Shown here piece after piece: positions 26,843 to 35,775 of a stretch of 64,000 nt of DNA. Source of the stretch: Streptomyces uncialis (GTDB taxonomy: Bacteria; Actinomycetota; Actinomycetes; Streptomycetales; Streptomycetaceae). Position 1 is the first letter of the stretch, and the number at the start of each line of letters is the position of its first letter. A model generated the notes under the pieces. That model worked only from the letters and a program-made list of their open reading frames with translations, was not told the DNA's origin and searched no databases. The position numbers and the translations under genes were made by a program. The stretch spans positions 2,108,001 to 2,172,000 of the forward strand of contig NZ_CP109583.1 in assembly GCF_036250755.1 (NCBI RefSeq). Reading direction: 5' to 3'.

Positions 26843-27676
26843 CTACAGGTCCGGCCGACCGGAGAGGCCCGGTTGCTCGCCCAGGCCAGGTCGCTCGCCC
26901 AGGTCCAGCCGGTCGGACAGTCCGGCCCGGGCGAAGGCGGCGATCAGCGCGTCACGGCCCTCGGTGAAGTGGGACCAGCTGTCGTGGTGCACCGGGACCA
27001 CCCGGCGGGCGCCGAGTATCCCGGCGGCCTCGGCGGCCCGGGCGCTGTCGAGGACGAGGAGCCCGCCGCCGAAGAGACCGGGGACCCGGGGGGCGCCGGC
27101 GAACAGGACGGCGGTGTCCACCGGGCCGAAGCGTTCGGCGACCTGCCGGACCGGGTCGAGCGAGGCGTTGTCGCCGCTCACATAGACCGTGGGCAGGCCG
27201 TCACCGGTCAGGACGAAGCCGACGACCTCACCGAGCACCGGCTCGACATCGGCGCGCTCACCGGGGCCGTGCACGGCGGGCACGCCCGTCACCGTGACCG
27301 TGCCGCCGCCGGGCCGGTCGAGCCGGACCGGTTCCCAGTCGGCCAGGCCCCTGGCCCGGCCACCCAGGCGCCGGGCGCCACCAGGGGTGGTGAGGGTCAG
27401 CGGCACATCGGCGAGGAACTTCCGGCCCGAGTGGTCGAGGTTGTCCGGGTGCTCGTCGTGCGACAGCAGGACGACGTCGACACGGCCGACCCCGGCGGGA
27501 CCGACCGCGGAAGGCGCCGTCTTGACCAGGGGCGGACCGCCCGGCACGGGGTACTCACCGGGCGCGTCGAAGGTGGGGTCGGTGAGGAAGCGCAGACCGC
27601 CGTGGTCGAACAGGGCGGTCGGACCGCCGAGGACACGGACGGGCATCGGCTCGGCGGGCGGGCGGGATGTGACCAT
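26843..27676 (-). CDS. MBL-fold metallo-hydrolase (UlaG-like)
   Basis: A 277-residue metallo-beta-lactamase-fold hydrolase. The metal loop is LLSHDEHPDNLD (about 70-81), a variant of HxHxDH. Further ligands are plausible in AVHGPGE, SGDNAS and VPVHHDSW. The C-terminus carries a short direct repeat (DLGERPGL/GEQPGL). It is divergent from an ABATE-domain regulator, 80 bases away, which may control it. Substrate unknown. Confidence 0.75.
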   Translation of the reverse strand: MVTSRPPAEPMPVRVLGGPTALFDHGGLRFLTDPTFDAPGEYPVPGGPPLVKTAPSAVGPAGVGRVDVVLLSHDEHPDNLDHSGRKFLADVPLTLTTPGGARRLGGRARGLADWEPVRLDRPGGGTVTVTGVPAVHGPGERADVEPVLGEVVGFVLTGDGLPTVYVSGDNASLDPVRQVAERFGPVDTAVLFAGAPRVPGLFGGGLLVLDSARAAEAAGILGARRVVPVHHDSWSHFTEGRDALIAAFARAGLSDRLDLGERPGLGEQPGLSGRPDL

Positions 27677-27687
27677 GGGAGAGGCGA

Positions 27688-27741
27688 CCTCACGGTTGAG
27701 GGGTGGTTTATCCGTGATGAACGTAACCGTCTCTCACGGAT
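27688..27741. promoter_or_regulatory. Inverted repeats in the MBL/ABATE divergent promoter
   Basis: Two dyads sit between the divergent genes: CCTCA-CGGT-TGAGG (27688-27701) and ATCCGTGA-N16-TCACGGAT (27710-27741). The latter has perfect 8-base arms ending 17 bases before the ABATE gene ATG. Both are likely binding sites, the second perhaps for autoregulation. Confidence 0.55.
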
Positions 27742-27757
27742 GGAGGCAACCCGTAAC

Positions 27758-28387
27758 ATGAGACGGATGAAGGAGACCCTGACCGGCGAGCCCGTACCCG
27801 CGCCCGCGCCCGGCGCGGACCGGTATCCCGCGCTCGACCTCGCCAACAGCGCCGTCACGCTGCCCGGCGGCCGGGCCCTCGACCTGCTCGCCACCCCCGC
27901 CGACGCCACCGGCTGGCTGACCGGACGCGACCTCGCCCCGGCCGGGTCGGACCTGCGGGAGCCATGTGCCGCGCGGCTGCGGGCGTTGCGCGCGGAGATC
28001 CGCTCCCTGCTCGCGTCGCGGGTCGGCGGCCACCCGGCGTCGACCGGGGCCCTCGCCACCGTCAACGAGGCGCTCACCCGGGCTCCGGCGGCCTCCCTGC
28101 TGCACTGGGACCCCGTCCACGGCCCCTACCGCGCCGCCGCCCACCCCACCACCCAACTCGTCGAGCACGCGCTCGCGGTGCTCGCCGCCGACGCGGCCGA
28201 TCTGCTGACCGGTCCCGACGCGGAGCGCCTCACCGCCTGTGGCTCCGCCCCGTGCGACCGGTATCTGCTGCGGCACGGGCGCCGCCACTGGTGCTCGACC
28301 CGGTGCGGCGATCGGGCCCGTGCCGCACGCGCTTACGCCCGGCGCGGGGGCCGGGGGCGGCGTGACCGGGAGACGGCGGAGGGCTGA
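27758..28387 (+). CDS. ABATE-domain / CGNR zinc-finger regulator
   Basis: A 209-residue putative stress-induced transcription regulator. It has an N-terminal ABATE domain (YPALDLANSAVTLPGGRALDLL onwards, read in two parts) and a C-terminal CGNR zinc finger (ACGSAPCDRYLL ... WCSTRCGDRARAARAYARR) whose four Cys bind zinc and contact DNA. ATG 27758 has GGAGG upstream; in-frame ATGs at 27740 and 27767 are alternatives. It is divergent from the MBL hydrolase. Confidence 0.8.
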   Translation: MRRMKETLTGEPVPAPAPGADRYPALDLANSAVTLPGGRALDLLATPADATGWLTGRDLAPAGSDLREPCAARLRALRAEIRSLLASRVGGHPASTGALATVNEALTRAPAASLLHWDPVHGPYRAAAHPTTQLVEHALAVLAADAADLLTGPDAERLTACGSAPCDRYLLRHGRRHWCSTRCGDRARAARAYARRGGRGRRDRETAEG

Positions 28388-28978
28388 TCCGCCGTTCCTC
28401 CTGGCCCGGGTGCCCTGGGTTCCCTGTGCTGGGCGCACTTGTTCCTGGGCCGTTGCTCGTCGTTTTGCGCAGTTCCCCGCGGGTCGCCTTCGCTTGCGCT
28501 TCCCAGGTCTGTCCGGCGGGGCGCACTTCGTTCCTGTGCCGTCGCTCGGTGGTTTCGCGCAGTTCCCCGCGCCCCTGGATGCTGCCCCTTCGGGTTTGTT
28601 CGTCGGGTGCGGGTCTGCCCTCGTCTTTTGCGCAGTTCCCCGCGCCCCTTTGGGGCGCGTTCTGCTGTCTTTCGGGTCGGGGCCGGTCGGGATTCTCCGT
28701 CCTCGATCCAACGCGCTCGGTCGGACGTTCCCCTTGCCCGACTGAAGAGCATCGGAGTCTGCGGGCAGAGATTCCCGCCCACCCCCTTCGCTGAGTCCTG
28801 CGACTGCGCGAGGAGGGGGTTCCGCAAGCGACGACCCCGCACCCGACCGACAGCCTGAAGGGGCGCCCCCAAACGGGCGCGGGGGACTGCGTGACCCGTC
28901 GTCGTGCTCGCGGCGGGGCCGGCCTTCCTGGACGGCTTCGTGCCCGGCGGCAGCCGTCACGCTCGGGACGGGGCGGGG
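28388..28978. repeat. Intergenic region with Streptomyces CGCAGTTCCCCGCG repeats
   Basis: This 590-base gene-free stretch contains three direct copies of a repeat with core GCGCAGTTCCCCGCG (28463-28481, 28552-28576, 28625-28651) and one inverted, diverged copy (28870-28895). The first two copies share a further upstream block (GCGCACTT-GTTCCTG). The third copy flows into a hairpin CGCGCCCC-TTT-GGGGCGCG. The core is a dispersed intergenic element found in many Streptomyces genomes. Long frames across it on both strands are artefacts of GC bias. Confidence 0.75.
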
Positions 28979-30127
28979 TCAGAACGTGAAGGAGGCGGTC
29001 ACGGGCAGGTGGTCGCTGCCGGTGCCGGGCAGGGTCCCCGCGGAGAGCGGCCGGATTCCCCGCGCCAGGACGTGATCGATACGGGCCAGCGGGAATCCGG
29101 CGGGCCAGCTGAAGCCGAACCCGTCCCCCGCCACGTCCTGCGCGGAGGTGAGCCCGCGCAGCAGGGGGGCCAGCGCACGGTCGTCCGTCGTGCCGTTGAG
29201 GTCCCCGACGACCAGGACCCGCCCCGGGCGTTCGGCGGTGACGGCCCGGGCGAGCAGGCGTGCCGCGTCGTCCCGGCGGCCCGTGGTGAAGCCGTGGACC
29301 GGGGACACCCGCACCGACGCCAGATGGGCCACGAAGACGGTGAGCGGGCCCTTCGGGGTGGCGAGCGTGGCGCGCAGGGCGCGGGGCCACGGCATGATCT
29401 CCACGGGTTGGGCGCCGGTCATCGCGTACGTGCTCCAGAGGCCGACCCCGCCGTGGACGGTGTGGTGGGCGTAGCGGGCGGGCAGTGCGCGGTGGAACGT
29501 CTCCCGTGCCTCTGCGGCCAGTTCCTGGACGGCGATGACCTGGGCGCCGGTGTCCGCGAGCCTGCGGGCGGTGCCCGCGGGGTCCGGGTTGTCCTCACCG
29601 ACGTTGTGGCTGACCACGATCAGCTCGCCACCCGATTCGCGTTTGTCGACGAGCGTGCCCCCGAACCGGACCGGCCAGGCCACCGCGACGAGCACGACCC
29701 CGAACAGGACGAGCGGGGCGCGGCGGTACAGCCCGAACAGCGTCAGCGGGAGGAGCAAGGCCACCGTCCAGGGCAGGAAGGTCTCGACCAGGCTGCCGAG
29801 GTTCCCGAGGCTGTTGGGGAGGAGGGGGTGGGCGAACAGCAGCGCCGCACAGAGGGCACCCGCGACGGCGAGCCAGGCGCCCCTCCACGGCCGTACGGAC
29901 CATCGCCGTGCCCCGCGCGCCCCGATGCCCTCGGCGGGCGGTACGGGGCCCTCAGCGGGCGGCAGGGGGCCTGCGGCGGGCGGCAGGGGTGCGCCGGGGG
30001 GCGGTGTGCCGGGGACTCCTGGGGCGGGCGGTGGTCCGGGGACGGCCGGGACGGACGCTGCGGGGGCGTTCGTGGGGAGGGCGGGGGCATCAGTGGGGGC
30101 AGCGGGGGGTGGGGTGCCTGTGGTCAT
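28979..30127 (-). CDS. Membrane-anchored endonuclease/exonuclease/phosphatase-family protein
   Basis: A 382-residue protein. It has a Pro/Ala-rich N-terminus, three or so membrane helices (GAWLAVAGALCAALLFAH, TVALLLPLTLFGLY, APLVLFGVVLVAVAW), then an EEP-fold catalytic domain outside: SHNVGEDN, VQEL, GDLNGTTDD and the terminal GSDHLPV. All the catalytic residues are in place. Its ATG overlaps the dacA-like stop (ATGA). Substrates may be nucleic acids or phospholipids. Confidence 0.8.
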   Translation of the reverse strand: MTTGTPPPAAPTDAPALPTNAPAASVPAVPGPPPAPGVPGTPPPGAPLPPAAGPLPPAEGPVPPAEGIGARGARRWSVRPWRGAWLAVAGALCAALLFAHPLLPNSLGNLGSLVETFLPWTVALLLPLTLFGLYRRAPLVLFGVVLVAVAWPVRFGGTLVDKRESGGELIVVSHNVGEDNPDPAGTARRLADTGAQVIAVQELAAEARETFHRALPARYAHHTVHGGVGLWSTYAMTGAQPVEIMPWPRALRATLATPKGPLTVFVAHLASVRVSPVHGFTTGRRDDAARLLARAVTAERPGRVLVVGDLNGTTDDRALAPLLRGLTSAQDVAGDGFGFSWPAGFPLARIDHVLARGIRPLSAGTLPGTGSDHLPVTASFTF

Positions 30128-31095
30128 CGTCGGACGCCCTGCCGGGCCGCGACGGCGAGCCGTTCGGTGGCGTCGAAGGCCGCCTGCATCCCCGTGGCCG
30201 GGGTGGTGTGGGGCAGCTGGTGCAGGACGACACCGAGGATCAGACCCGGTCGCGCGCCGCGACCCGGCTCCGCGGCCCACATCAGGGCGCCTCCGGCGGG
30301 CGTGCTCGATCCGGTCTTGCCGCCCACGATCCCCGCGATGCCGAGCAGCCGGTTGGTGTTGGCGACGGTGCCCGTGGCTCCCCCGATGGTGCTCTCGCGG
30401 GTGGCGACGACGTCCCGGAAGACCGGGTCGCGCATGACCGCGCGGGCGAGCCGGAGCTGATCGTCGGAAGTGCTCGTGGTCGTCGGCTCGAAGCCGCTCG
30501 CGCCGGTGTAGGTGGTGCGGGTCATCCCGAGGTCCGCCGCGGCGCGGTTCATCCTCGTGACGAAGGCGCGCTCGCTGCCCGAGTCCCAGCGGGCGAGCAG
30601 CCGGGCGACGTTGTTCCCGGAGGGCAGCAGCAGCATCTCCAGCAGCTGGCGCTGGTTGAGCCGCTGGCCCGCCTCCACGCGCGCGGTCGACTCCGATAGC
30701 GAGTGCGACTCGTCCTGTGCCCGCTGGTCGACCGTGACGGTCGGGCCGGGCTCGCCCGGTTTCAGCGGGTGGCGGGTGAGGACGACGTACGCGGTCATCA
30801 CCTTCGTGACGCTGGCGATGGGCACCGGCTTCTGCTCACCGCTGCTCCCGGATCTGCCGCTGCCCGTGTCGGCCACACTCGCCTGGCCGCCCATCGGCCA
30901 CGGGAGCGCCAGCCGGCCGGTGGCCGGGCCGGGGGCGGCCGGTCCGGCGGGGTCCGCCCCGGCCCGGGTGGTGACGGCCCAGCCGCCGAGCAGGGTGAGG
31001 AGCAGCGCGGCGACCGCGCCCCACAGCACGGACGCGGGGACCCGCGCCGGTGGCCGGCGGCCGGGGAACGGACCGGGGTCGGACTGGACGCGCAA
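30124..31095 (-). CDS. D-alanyl-D-alanine carboxypeptidase (PBP, DacA-like)
   Basis: A 323-residue exported penicillin-binding protein trimming peptidoglycan stem peptides. Motifs: SVTK (SxxK, about 95), SGNN (about 155) and KTGSS (about 260). A Trp/Leu-rich membrane segment SVLWGAVAALLLTLLGGWAV anchors it. The start is TTG at 31095 with GGAGG 5 bases upstream, an unusual start codon chosen on the ribosome site. It is encoded after a two-component system and coupled to the EEP gene, suggesting envelope-stress control. Confidence 0.88.
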   Translation of the reverse strand: MRVQSDPGPFPGRRPPARVPASVLWGAVAALLLTLLGGWAVTTRAGADPAGPAAPGPATGRLALPWPMGGQASVADTGSGRSGSSGEQKPVPIASVTKVMTAYVVLTRHPLKPGEPGPTVTVDQRAQDESHSLSESTARVEAGQRLNQRQLLEMLLLPSGNNVARLLARWDSGSERAFVTRMNRAAADLGMTRTTYTGASGFEPTTTSTSDDQLRLARAVMRDPVFRDVVATRESTIGGATGTVANTNRLLGIAGIVGGKTGSSTPAGGALMWAAEPGRGARPGLILGVVLHQLPHTTPATGMQAAFDATERLAVAARQGVRR

Positions 31096-31213
31096 GGCTG
31101 CCTCCGGGGGACGGGTACGCGGTGGTGCGTACGTCGTCCACCCTCGGGAAGGGCTGTGTCCGCGCCGCGGAGACGGTTCGTCCGTCGCCGCTCGGACCTG
31201 TGTCCGCCGTGTA

Positions 31214-32494
31214 TCAGTCCGGCGGCCGGTCCCCGTCGGGCAGGCGCAGCACGGCGACCGCGCCGCCGTCGGGGGCGTTGGCGAGTTCCAGGCTGGCGCC
31301 GATGACCCGGGCCTGGCCCACCGCGATGGTCAGCCCCAGACCGTGTCCGTGACCGCGTTCCGAGGCGCCGGTACGGAACCGTTGCGGCCCGTCCGCCAGC
31401 AGCGCGGCGGGAAAGCCGGGGCCGTGGTCACGGACCACCACGGTCGGGCCGTCCACCCGGACCTCGACGCGTCCGCCGCCGTGGCGGTGCGCGTTGAGCA
31501 CCAGGTTGGCGATGATGCGGTCGAGCCTGCGCGGGTCCGTCGAGACCTGCCGGTTGTCGACGACCGTCGTCAGGGCCGGCTCGCCGGTACGGGTCACCGA
31601 CGCCTCCACGACGCTGCCGACGGGGACGAAACGCGCGTCGGACGCCTCGGCGCCCGCGTCCAGCCGGGATATCTCCAGCAGGTCCTCGACCAGTCCGCGC
31701 AGAACGCGTACCCGGTCCCGTACGAGTTCGGTGGCCGGGCCGTCGGGCAGCAGTTCGGTGGAGGTGACCAGGCCCATCAGCGGGGTGCGCAGTTCATGGG
31801 CGACATCGGCGGTGAACCGCTGTTCGTCGAGGAGCCGCTGCTGGAGGGACTGGGCCATCGAGTCGACGGCGGCCGCGATGCCGGTGACCTCGTCCCCGTC
31901 GTGCCCGACCTTCCCGGTGCGGGCGTCGAGTTCACCGTCGGCGATGCGCCGGGCGGTGCGTGCGACATGGCGGAGCCGTCTGCTGAGCAGTTCGGTGAGC
32001 AGGACGGACAGTGGGACGATCACCAGCAGGGTCGTTCCGGAGACCTTGATGATGGTCCGGTCCAGGGCCGCCAGTTCGCGTTCCTCGGTGCCCATGTGCG
32101 TCGTGACGCCGAGGATCTCGCCGCCCCCGACGGGCTGCGCGGCCCACAGCCACGGGCCGTCGCGCTCTGTCTCGTCGTACCAGAACGCGATCCCGTTCTC
32201 GCTCCTCACCCGGCTCAGCAGTTCGGGCGGCATTTCCGCCTGGTCGTACTCGGTGCCCTCCGGCGGCACACCGCCGTTCCTGTGGTATTTGGCCACCGAG
32301 GATTCCAGTGACAACTCGGCCCGGCCATAGGCCTCCTTCTGGAAGCGGTTCGCGGTGGCCTGGTGCACCAGACCGCCGACGGCGAGCGCGACACCGCAGG
32401 ACGCGGCGATCACCAGCGCGGCGATCTTCCACCGCAGCGATCTCCAGCTCCACAGCCCCGGTCCCCCGGCGAACGGGTGCCTTGCACCGGTCAT
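31214..32494 (-). CDS. Sensor histidine kinase (CseC-like)
   Basis: A 426-residue membrane kinase. It has an N-terminal helix (WKIAALVIAASCGVALAVGG), an extracellular loop, a second helix (TLLVIVPLSVLLTELL), a HAMP domain, the H-box FTADVAHELRTPLMGLV (about 225-240), the N-box NLVLNAHRHGG and DHGPGFP. Its ATG overlaps the response-regulator stop, so the pair is co-translated. The signal is probably envelope stress, judging by the carboxypeptidase downstream. Confidence 0.9.
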   Translation of the reverse strand: MTGARHPFAGGPGLWSWRSLRWKIAALVIAASCGVALAVGGLVHQATANRFQKEAYGRAELSLESSVAKYHRNGGVPPEGTEYDQAEMPPELLSRVRSENGIAFWYDETERDGPWLWAAQPVGGGEILGVTTHMGTEERELAALDRTIIKVSGTTLLVIVPLSVLLTELLSRRLRHVARTARRIADGELDARTGKVGHDGDEVTGIAAAVDSMAQSLQQRLLDEQRFTADVAHELRTPLMGLVTSTELLPDGPATELVRDRVRVLRGLVEDLLEISRLDAGAEASDARFVPVGSVVEASVTRTGEPALTTVVDNRQVSTDPRRLDRIIANLVLNAHRHGGGRVEVRVDGPTVVVRDHGPGFPAALLADGPQRFRTGASERGHGHGLGLTIAVGQARVIGASLELANAPDGGAVAVLRLPDGDRPPD

Positions 32495-33246
32495 GGTGAG
32501 CGCCGCATCTTGTAGCCGAAGCCGCGGACGGTCTCGACGCGTTCCGCGCCGATCTTCCGGCGCAGCCGCTGCACACACAGGTCGACGACCCGGCTGTCGC
32601 CGTCCCAGCCGTAGTCCCAGACGTTGCGCAGCAGTGTCTGGCGGTCGAGGACGATCCCGGGGTGCGCCGCGAACTCCAGCAGCAGCCGCAGTTCCGTGGG
32701 GGCGAGCGCGATCCGCTCCCCCGCCCGGAACACGTCCAGGCCGCGGGTGTCCACCGTGAGGTCGCCGAAGACGAGCCTGTCGCGGTCGGCCGGGGCCGTC
32801 GGCGACAGTTCCTCGGCGGGGTCCGGGGTGAAGGTGGTCCGGCGGAGCAGGGCGCGGATGCGTGCGACCAGGACCGGGGTGTCGACGGGCTTCACCACGT
32901 AGTCGTCGGCACCCGCCTCCAGGCCCGACACCACGTCCAGGGAGTCACCGCGCGCGGACATCATCAGGATGGGGGCCTGGCTGGACTCCCGTACCCGGCG
33001 GCACAGGCCGATGCCGTCCAACTCGGGCAGCATCACGTCCAGCAGCAGCAGGTCGGGGGTGTGCTCGCGGAACATCTCCAGCCCGGTGAGGCCGTCGGCG
33101 GCGGACAGCAGCCGGTAGCCGTAACGTTCCAGCGCCATGGAGACCGAGGTACGGATCACCTCGTCGTCCTCGACCAGCAGGATGACGGGCTCCCGCTCGG
33201 ACGGCTCGGCACCGTGCCCGGCGTCCGTCTGCGCTTCTGTGCTCAC
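32491..33246 (-). CDS. OmpR-family response regulator (CseB-like)
   Basis: A 251-residue regulator. It has a receiver domain (about 20-135) with the phospho-acceptor in LLLLDVMLPELDG and Lys in YVVKPVD. The OmpR winged helix (about 155-250) ends in VVDLCVQRLRRKIG and VRGFGYKM. It is the first gene of the RR-HK-DacA-EEP series on the minus strand. The 270 bases upstream contain its promoter region, without a clear consensus that I can defend. Confidence 0.92.
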   Translation of the reverse strand: MSTEAQTDAGHGAEPSEREPVILLVEDDEVIRTSVSMALERYGYRLLSAADGLTGLEMFREHTPDLLLLDVMLPELDGIGLCRRVRESSQAPILMMSARGDSLDVVSGLEAGADDYVVKPVDTPVLVARIRALLRRTTFTPDPAEELSPTAPADRDRLVFGDLTVDTRGLDVFRAGERIALAPTELRLLLEFAAHPGIVLDRQTLLRNVWDYGWDGDSRVVDLCVQRLRRKIGAERVETVRGFGYKMRRSP

Positions 33247-33518
33247 TGCGGGCCTTCCCCACGTACGACGCCTGTCACCGGTCCTCCATCCTGCCCTGCC
33301 GGGCTTGTCGGCCGGACCGCCCGGCCCGCCGGGCCCACTCTGCGACAGCCACCCATCCGCCGTACGGAGACCGTGTATCGATCGTGTAGTGGCCGGATGA
33401 CGGATGGCTCTGAGATTCCGGTCACAGGGCGGTCGTGACCGGGGCCGTGGGCGGGTGCTGGGGGTGCGTGGCGGGCGGGGGACGGGGCGGGTCTCGCGCG
33501 GTGAGGCCGTGCGCGAGG

Positions 33519-34196
33519 TCAGGTCGTGCCGGGGGTCGTGGTGCGCTGCCAGGTCCAGGCGGCGATGCCGACCCGGTTGCGTACCTTGAGCTTCGCCTGG
33601 ATGTTGGCGATGTGGGTCTTGGCCGTGCCCGCGGAGATGAACAGCTCGGTGGCGATCTCCGCGTTGGTGAGGCCGTCCGCCACCAGCCCGGCTATCTCCT
33701 CCTCGCGGGGCGTGAGGACGGACGGCGGCGGCACGGGCGGGGCCGGGGCGGTGGCGGCACGCTCCTTGAGGAGTCCGACGGTCAGCTGGGGGCTGATCAG
33801 CACATCGCCTGCCATCGCGGCCCGTACCCCCTCGATCAGCAGGCCGGGTCCCGAGCGTTTGAGGAGGAAGCCGCAGGCGCCGTCGCGCAGGGCGGTGCGG
33901 ACGTGGTCGTCGTGGTCGAAGGTGGTGACGACGAGGACGCGCACCGGGTCGGTGACGCCGGGGCCCGCGAGCCGCCGGGTGACCTCCAGCCCGTCCAGGC
34001 CCGGCATCCGGATGTCCGCGACGACGAGATCGGGGCGCAGCGCGCGGGCCAGCGCGACGGCCGTGATCCCGTCCGCCGCCTCACCGACCACCGTCATGTC
34101 CGGCTGGGAGTCGAGGATCAGCCGGAATCCGCTGCGGACGTCGTCCTGGTCGTCCGCGAGCAGGATGCGGGTGGTGGGGGTGGTGGACGCGTTCAT
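33519..34196 (-). CDS. NarL/LuxR-family response regulator
   Basis: A 225-residue regulator. The receiver phospho-acceptor is in LVVADIRMPGLDG (about 60), followed by KRSGPG-like switch residues. The C-terminal LuxR HTH reads LTPREEEIAGLVADGLTNAEIA and then TAKTHIANIQAKL (about 155-205). It is encoded 24 bases after its partner kinase. Targets unknown. Confidence 0.9.
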   Translation of the reverse strand: MNASTTPTTRILLADDQDDVRSGFRLILDSQPDMTVVGEAADGITAVALARALRPDLVVADIRMPGLDGLEVTRRLAGPGVTDPVRVLVVTTFDHDDHVRTALRDGACGFLLKRSGPGLLIEGVRAAMAGDVLISPQLTVGLLKERAATAPAPPVPPPSVLTPREEEIAGLVADGLTNAEIATELFISAGTAKTHIANIQAKLKVRNRVGIAAWTWQRTTTPGTT

Positions 34197-34220
34197 GTCG
34201 GGCCCTTCGGGTGCGGCGGG

Positions 34221-35393
34221 TCACGGGGACGGCCGGGGTGGTTCGGCGGGGACGCGCACGGCGGCGGGGAAGTCGGCGGTGAGCGCCCAGCCGCCGGTCC
34301 CGTGCGGACCGGCGTACAGGGTGCCGCCGAGGGCGCGGACGTGTTCCGTCAGGGCGGGGACACCGAGCCCGCCGGGGGTGCCCCGGCGCGGGAGCGGGGC
34401 GAGTGCCGTGCGGCCCCGGTCGTTGGTCACCCGCAGCCGGACCGTGGTGGCGGTGCGGGTGAGCCGGACGTCCACGCGGGTGGCCGCCGGGGCGTGCCGC
34501 CGGACGTTCGTCAGCGCCTCGACCACGACCCGGTACACCGCCGCGCCCGCCTCCCGGGACAGCGCGGCGGCCAGGTCCGGGGGCATCCGCAGCCGGGCCC
34601 GTGCCCCACCGGGCGAGGCGAAGTCGACGACGAGGGCGGGCAGCCGGTCGAGCCCGGGGAGCGGCTGTGCCGTCGTCCCGTCGTCGTGCAGCATCGCCAC
34701 CGTCCGGTCCATCGCGGCCAGGGCGTTCAGCCCCGCCTTCTCGATGCGTTCCAGGGCGAGGGCCGCCTGGCCGGGATCGTGCGCGGCCACGAAGCGGGCC
34801 GCCTGTGCCTGGACGACGATGCCGCTGATGTCATGGGCCACGAAGTCGTGCAGGTCGCGGGAGAGCTGGAGCCGCTGGTCGCGCCGGGCCGCGGCCACCG
34901 CGTCGGCCCGGCGCCGGGCGAGCCGCCGCTGGTGGACACCGAACGCCGTCGCCACGAGCGCGGGCAGCAGCCAGAACACCACCGCCCCGGCGCGTTCCAC
35001 CGGTCCTCCGCCGATCAGGACGGCGGGCCATACGGCCACCGCGAGGCAGGCCAGGGGCACCGCGGCCCGTCGTGCGCGGGGCGGCGACCAGCGGGTCACC
35101 GCGGCGATGAGCAGCAGCAGGGGGACGGCCTCCACGAGGCTCCACCACGCGCGGGCCGGCGCGGACACCCCGGTCAGGGGGTGACCGGCCGTCAGCGCCA
35201 GCGAGAGCAGCGCGCAGAGGGCGAGGGGGCGCGCCAGCCGGGTGCGGTGGGCGGGGCGCGCCAGGGCCAGGACGACGGTCGCGGTGGCCGCCAGCGCGGG
35301 CAGGGCGGGCAGGGCGGCCAGCGCGTGCCCCAACGCGTCCGTCGTGGCGACCGTCACGCCCCACGGGACGGCTGTGGTGACGCTCGTCGTCAT
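34221..35393 (-). CDS. HisKA_3 sensor histidine kinase
   Basis: A 390-residue kinase with six or so N-terminal membrane helices (for example ALAALPALPALAATATVVLA). The dimerisation/phosphoacceptor segment is QLSRDLHDFVAHDISGIVVQ (about 185-205). The ATPase domain ends with GLGVPALTEHVRALGGTL. It is the kinase of the NarL-type pair. The extracytoplasmic part is minimal, so it may sense membrane state. The ligand is unknown. Confidence 0.9.
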   Translation of the reverse strand: MTTSVTTAVPWGVTVATTDALGHALAALPALPALAATATVVLALARPAHRTRLARPLALCALLSLALTAGHPLTGVSAPARAWWSLVEAVPLLLLIAAVTRWSPPRARRAAVPLACLAVAVWPAVLIGGGPVERAGAVVFWLLPALVATAFGVHQRRLARRRADAVAAARRDQRLQLSRDLHDFVAHDISGIVVQAQAARFVAAHDPGQAALALERIEKAGLNALAAMDRTVAMLHDDGTTAQPLPGLDRLPALVVDFASPGGARARLRMPPDLAAALSREAGAAVYRVVVEALTNVRRHAPAATRVDVRLTRTATTVRLRVTNDRGRTALAPLPRRGTPGGLGVPALTEHVRALGGTLYAGPHGTGGWALTADFPAAVRVPAEPPRPSP

Positions 35394-35775
35394 CGGCTCC
35401 CCCTGTCACCCGAGATCATCAGGGTACGAGGGAGAGGCTGTTGACACCCTCACCCGAACGGTGGAGAGCGACCCGCGCCGGACGGAATTCCTGTGCCGAT
35501 CGGCGGATGGGCGGGGGGACGGGGCAGGGGCGAGGCTGGTTCCTGTTCGGCGGACGGCGGTCCGGGTCCGGTCAGGTCGGAGTCCGGTCAGGTCCCTGTC
35601 GGGTCCGGTCGGGGTTCTTATGCGGGTCCCTGTCGGGTCCGGGTCCCTGTCGGGTCCGGGTCCTTGTCGGTCCGGGTCGGGTCGTTCCCGTCGGGTACCG
35701 GCGCCTCCGGGCACGTCACCGCCTCGTCACGTCTCATCTCATCTCATCTCATCTCATCGTCCAAGGGAGTTCCCC
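35394..35775. repeat. Repeat-rich promoter region of the secreted protein
   Basis: The 382-base spacer contains degenerate tandem units of about 17-18 bases (GGGTCCCTGTCGGGTCC) from about 35570 to 35700. Five perfect TCTCA pentamers follow at 35732-35756, ending 19 bases before the ATG. AAGGGAG is the ribosome site. No ORF here is convincing. Confidence 0.65.

Noticed and set aside
26723..27757. Long N-terminal extension of the ABATE-domain frame
   Set aside because: It overlaps the MBL hydrolase and lacks any fold; the family sequence begins only at about 27770.
28230..29390. 386-residue frame across the repeat-rich gap
   Set aside because: It covers dispersed intergenic repeats and has no domain or ribosome site.
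33435..35444. 669-residue plus-strand frame opposite the NarL-type two-component genes
   Set aside because: Antisense shadow; the receiver, HisKA_3 and LuxR motifs are on the minus strand.
35570..35756. Possible transposon end or attachment site from the repeated motifs
   Set aside because: Only direct low-complexity repeats are present; no inverted termini, target duplication or recombinase gene is nearby.
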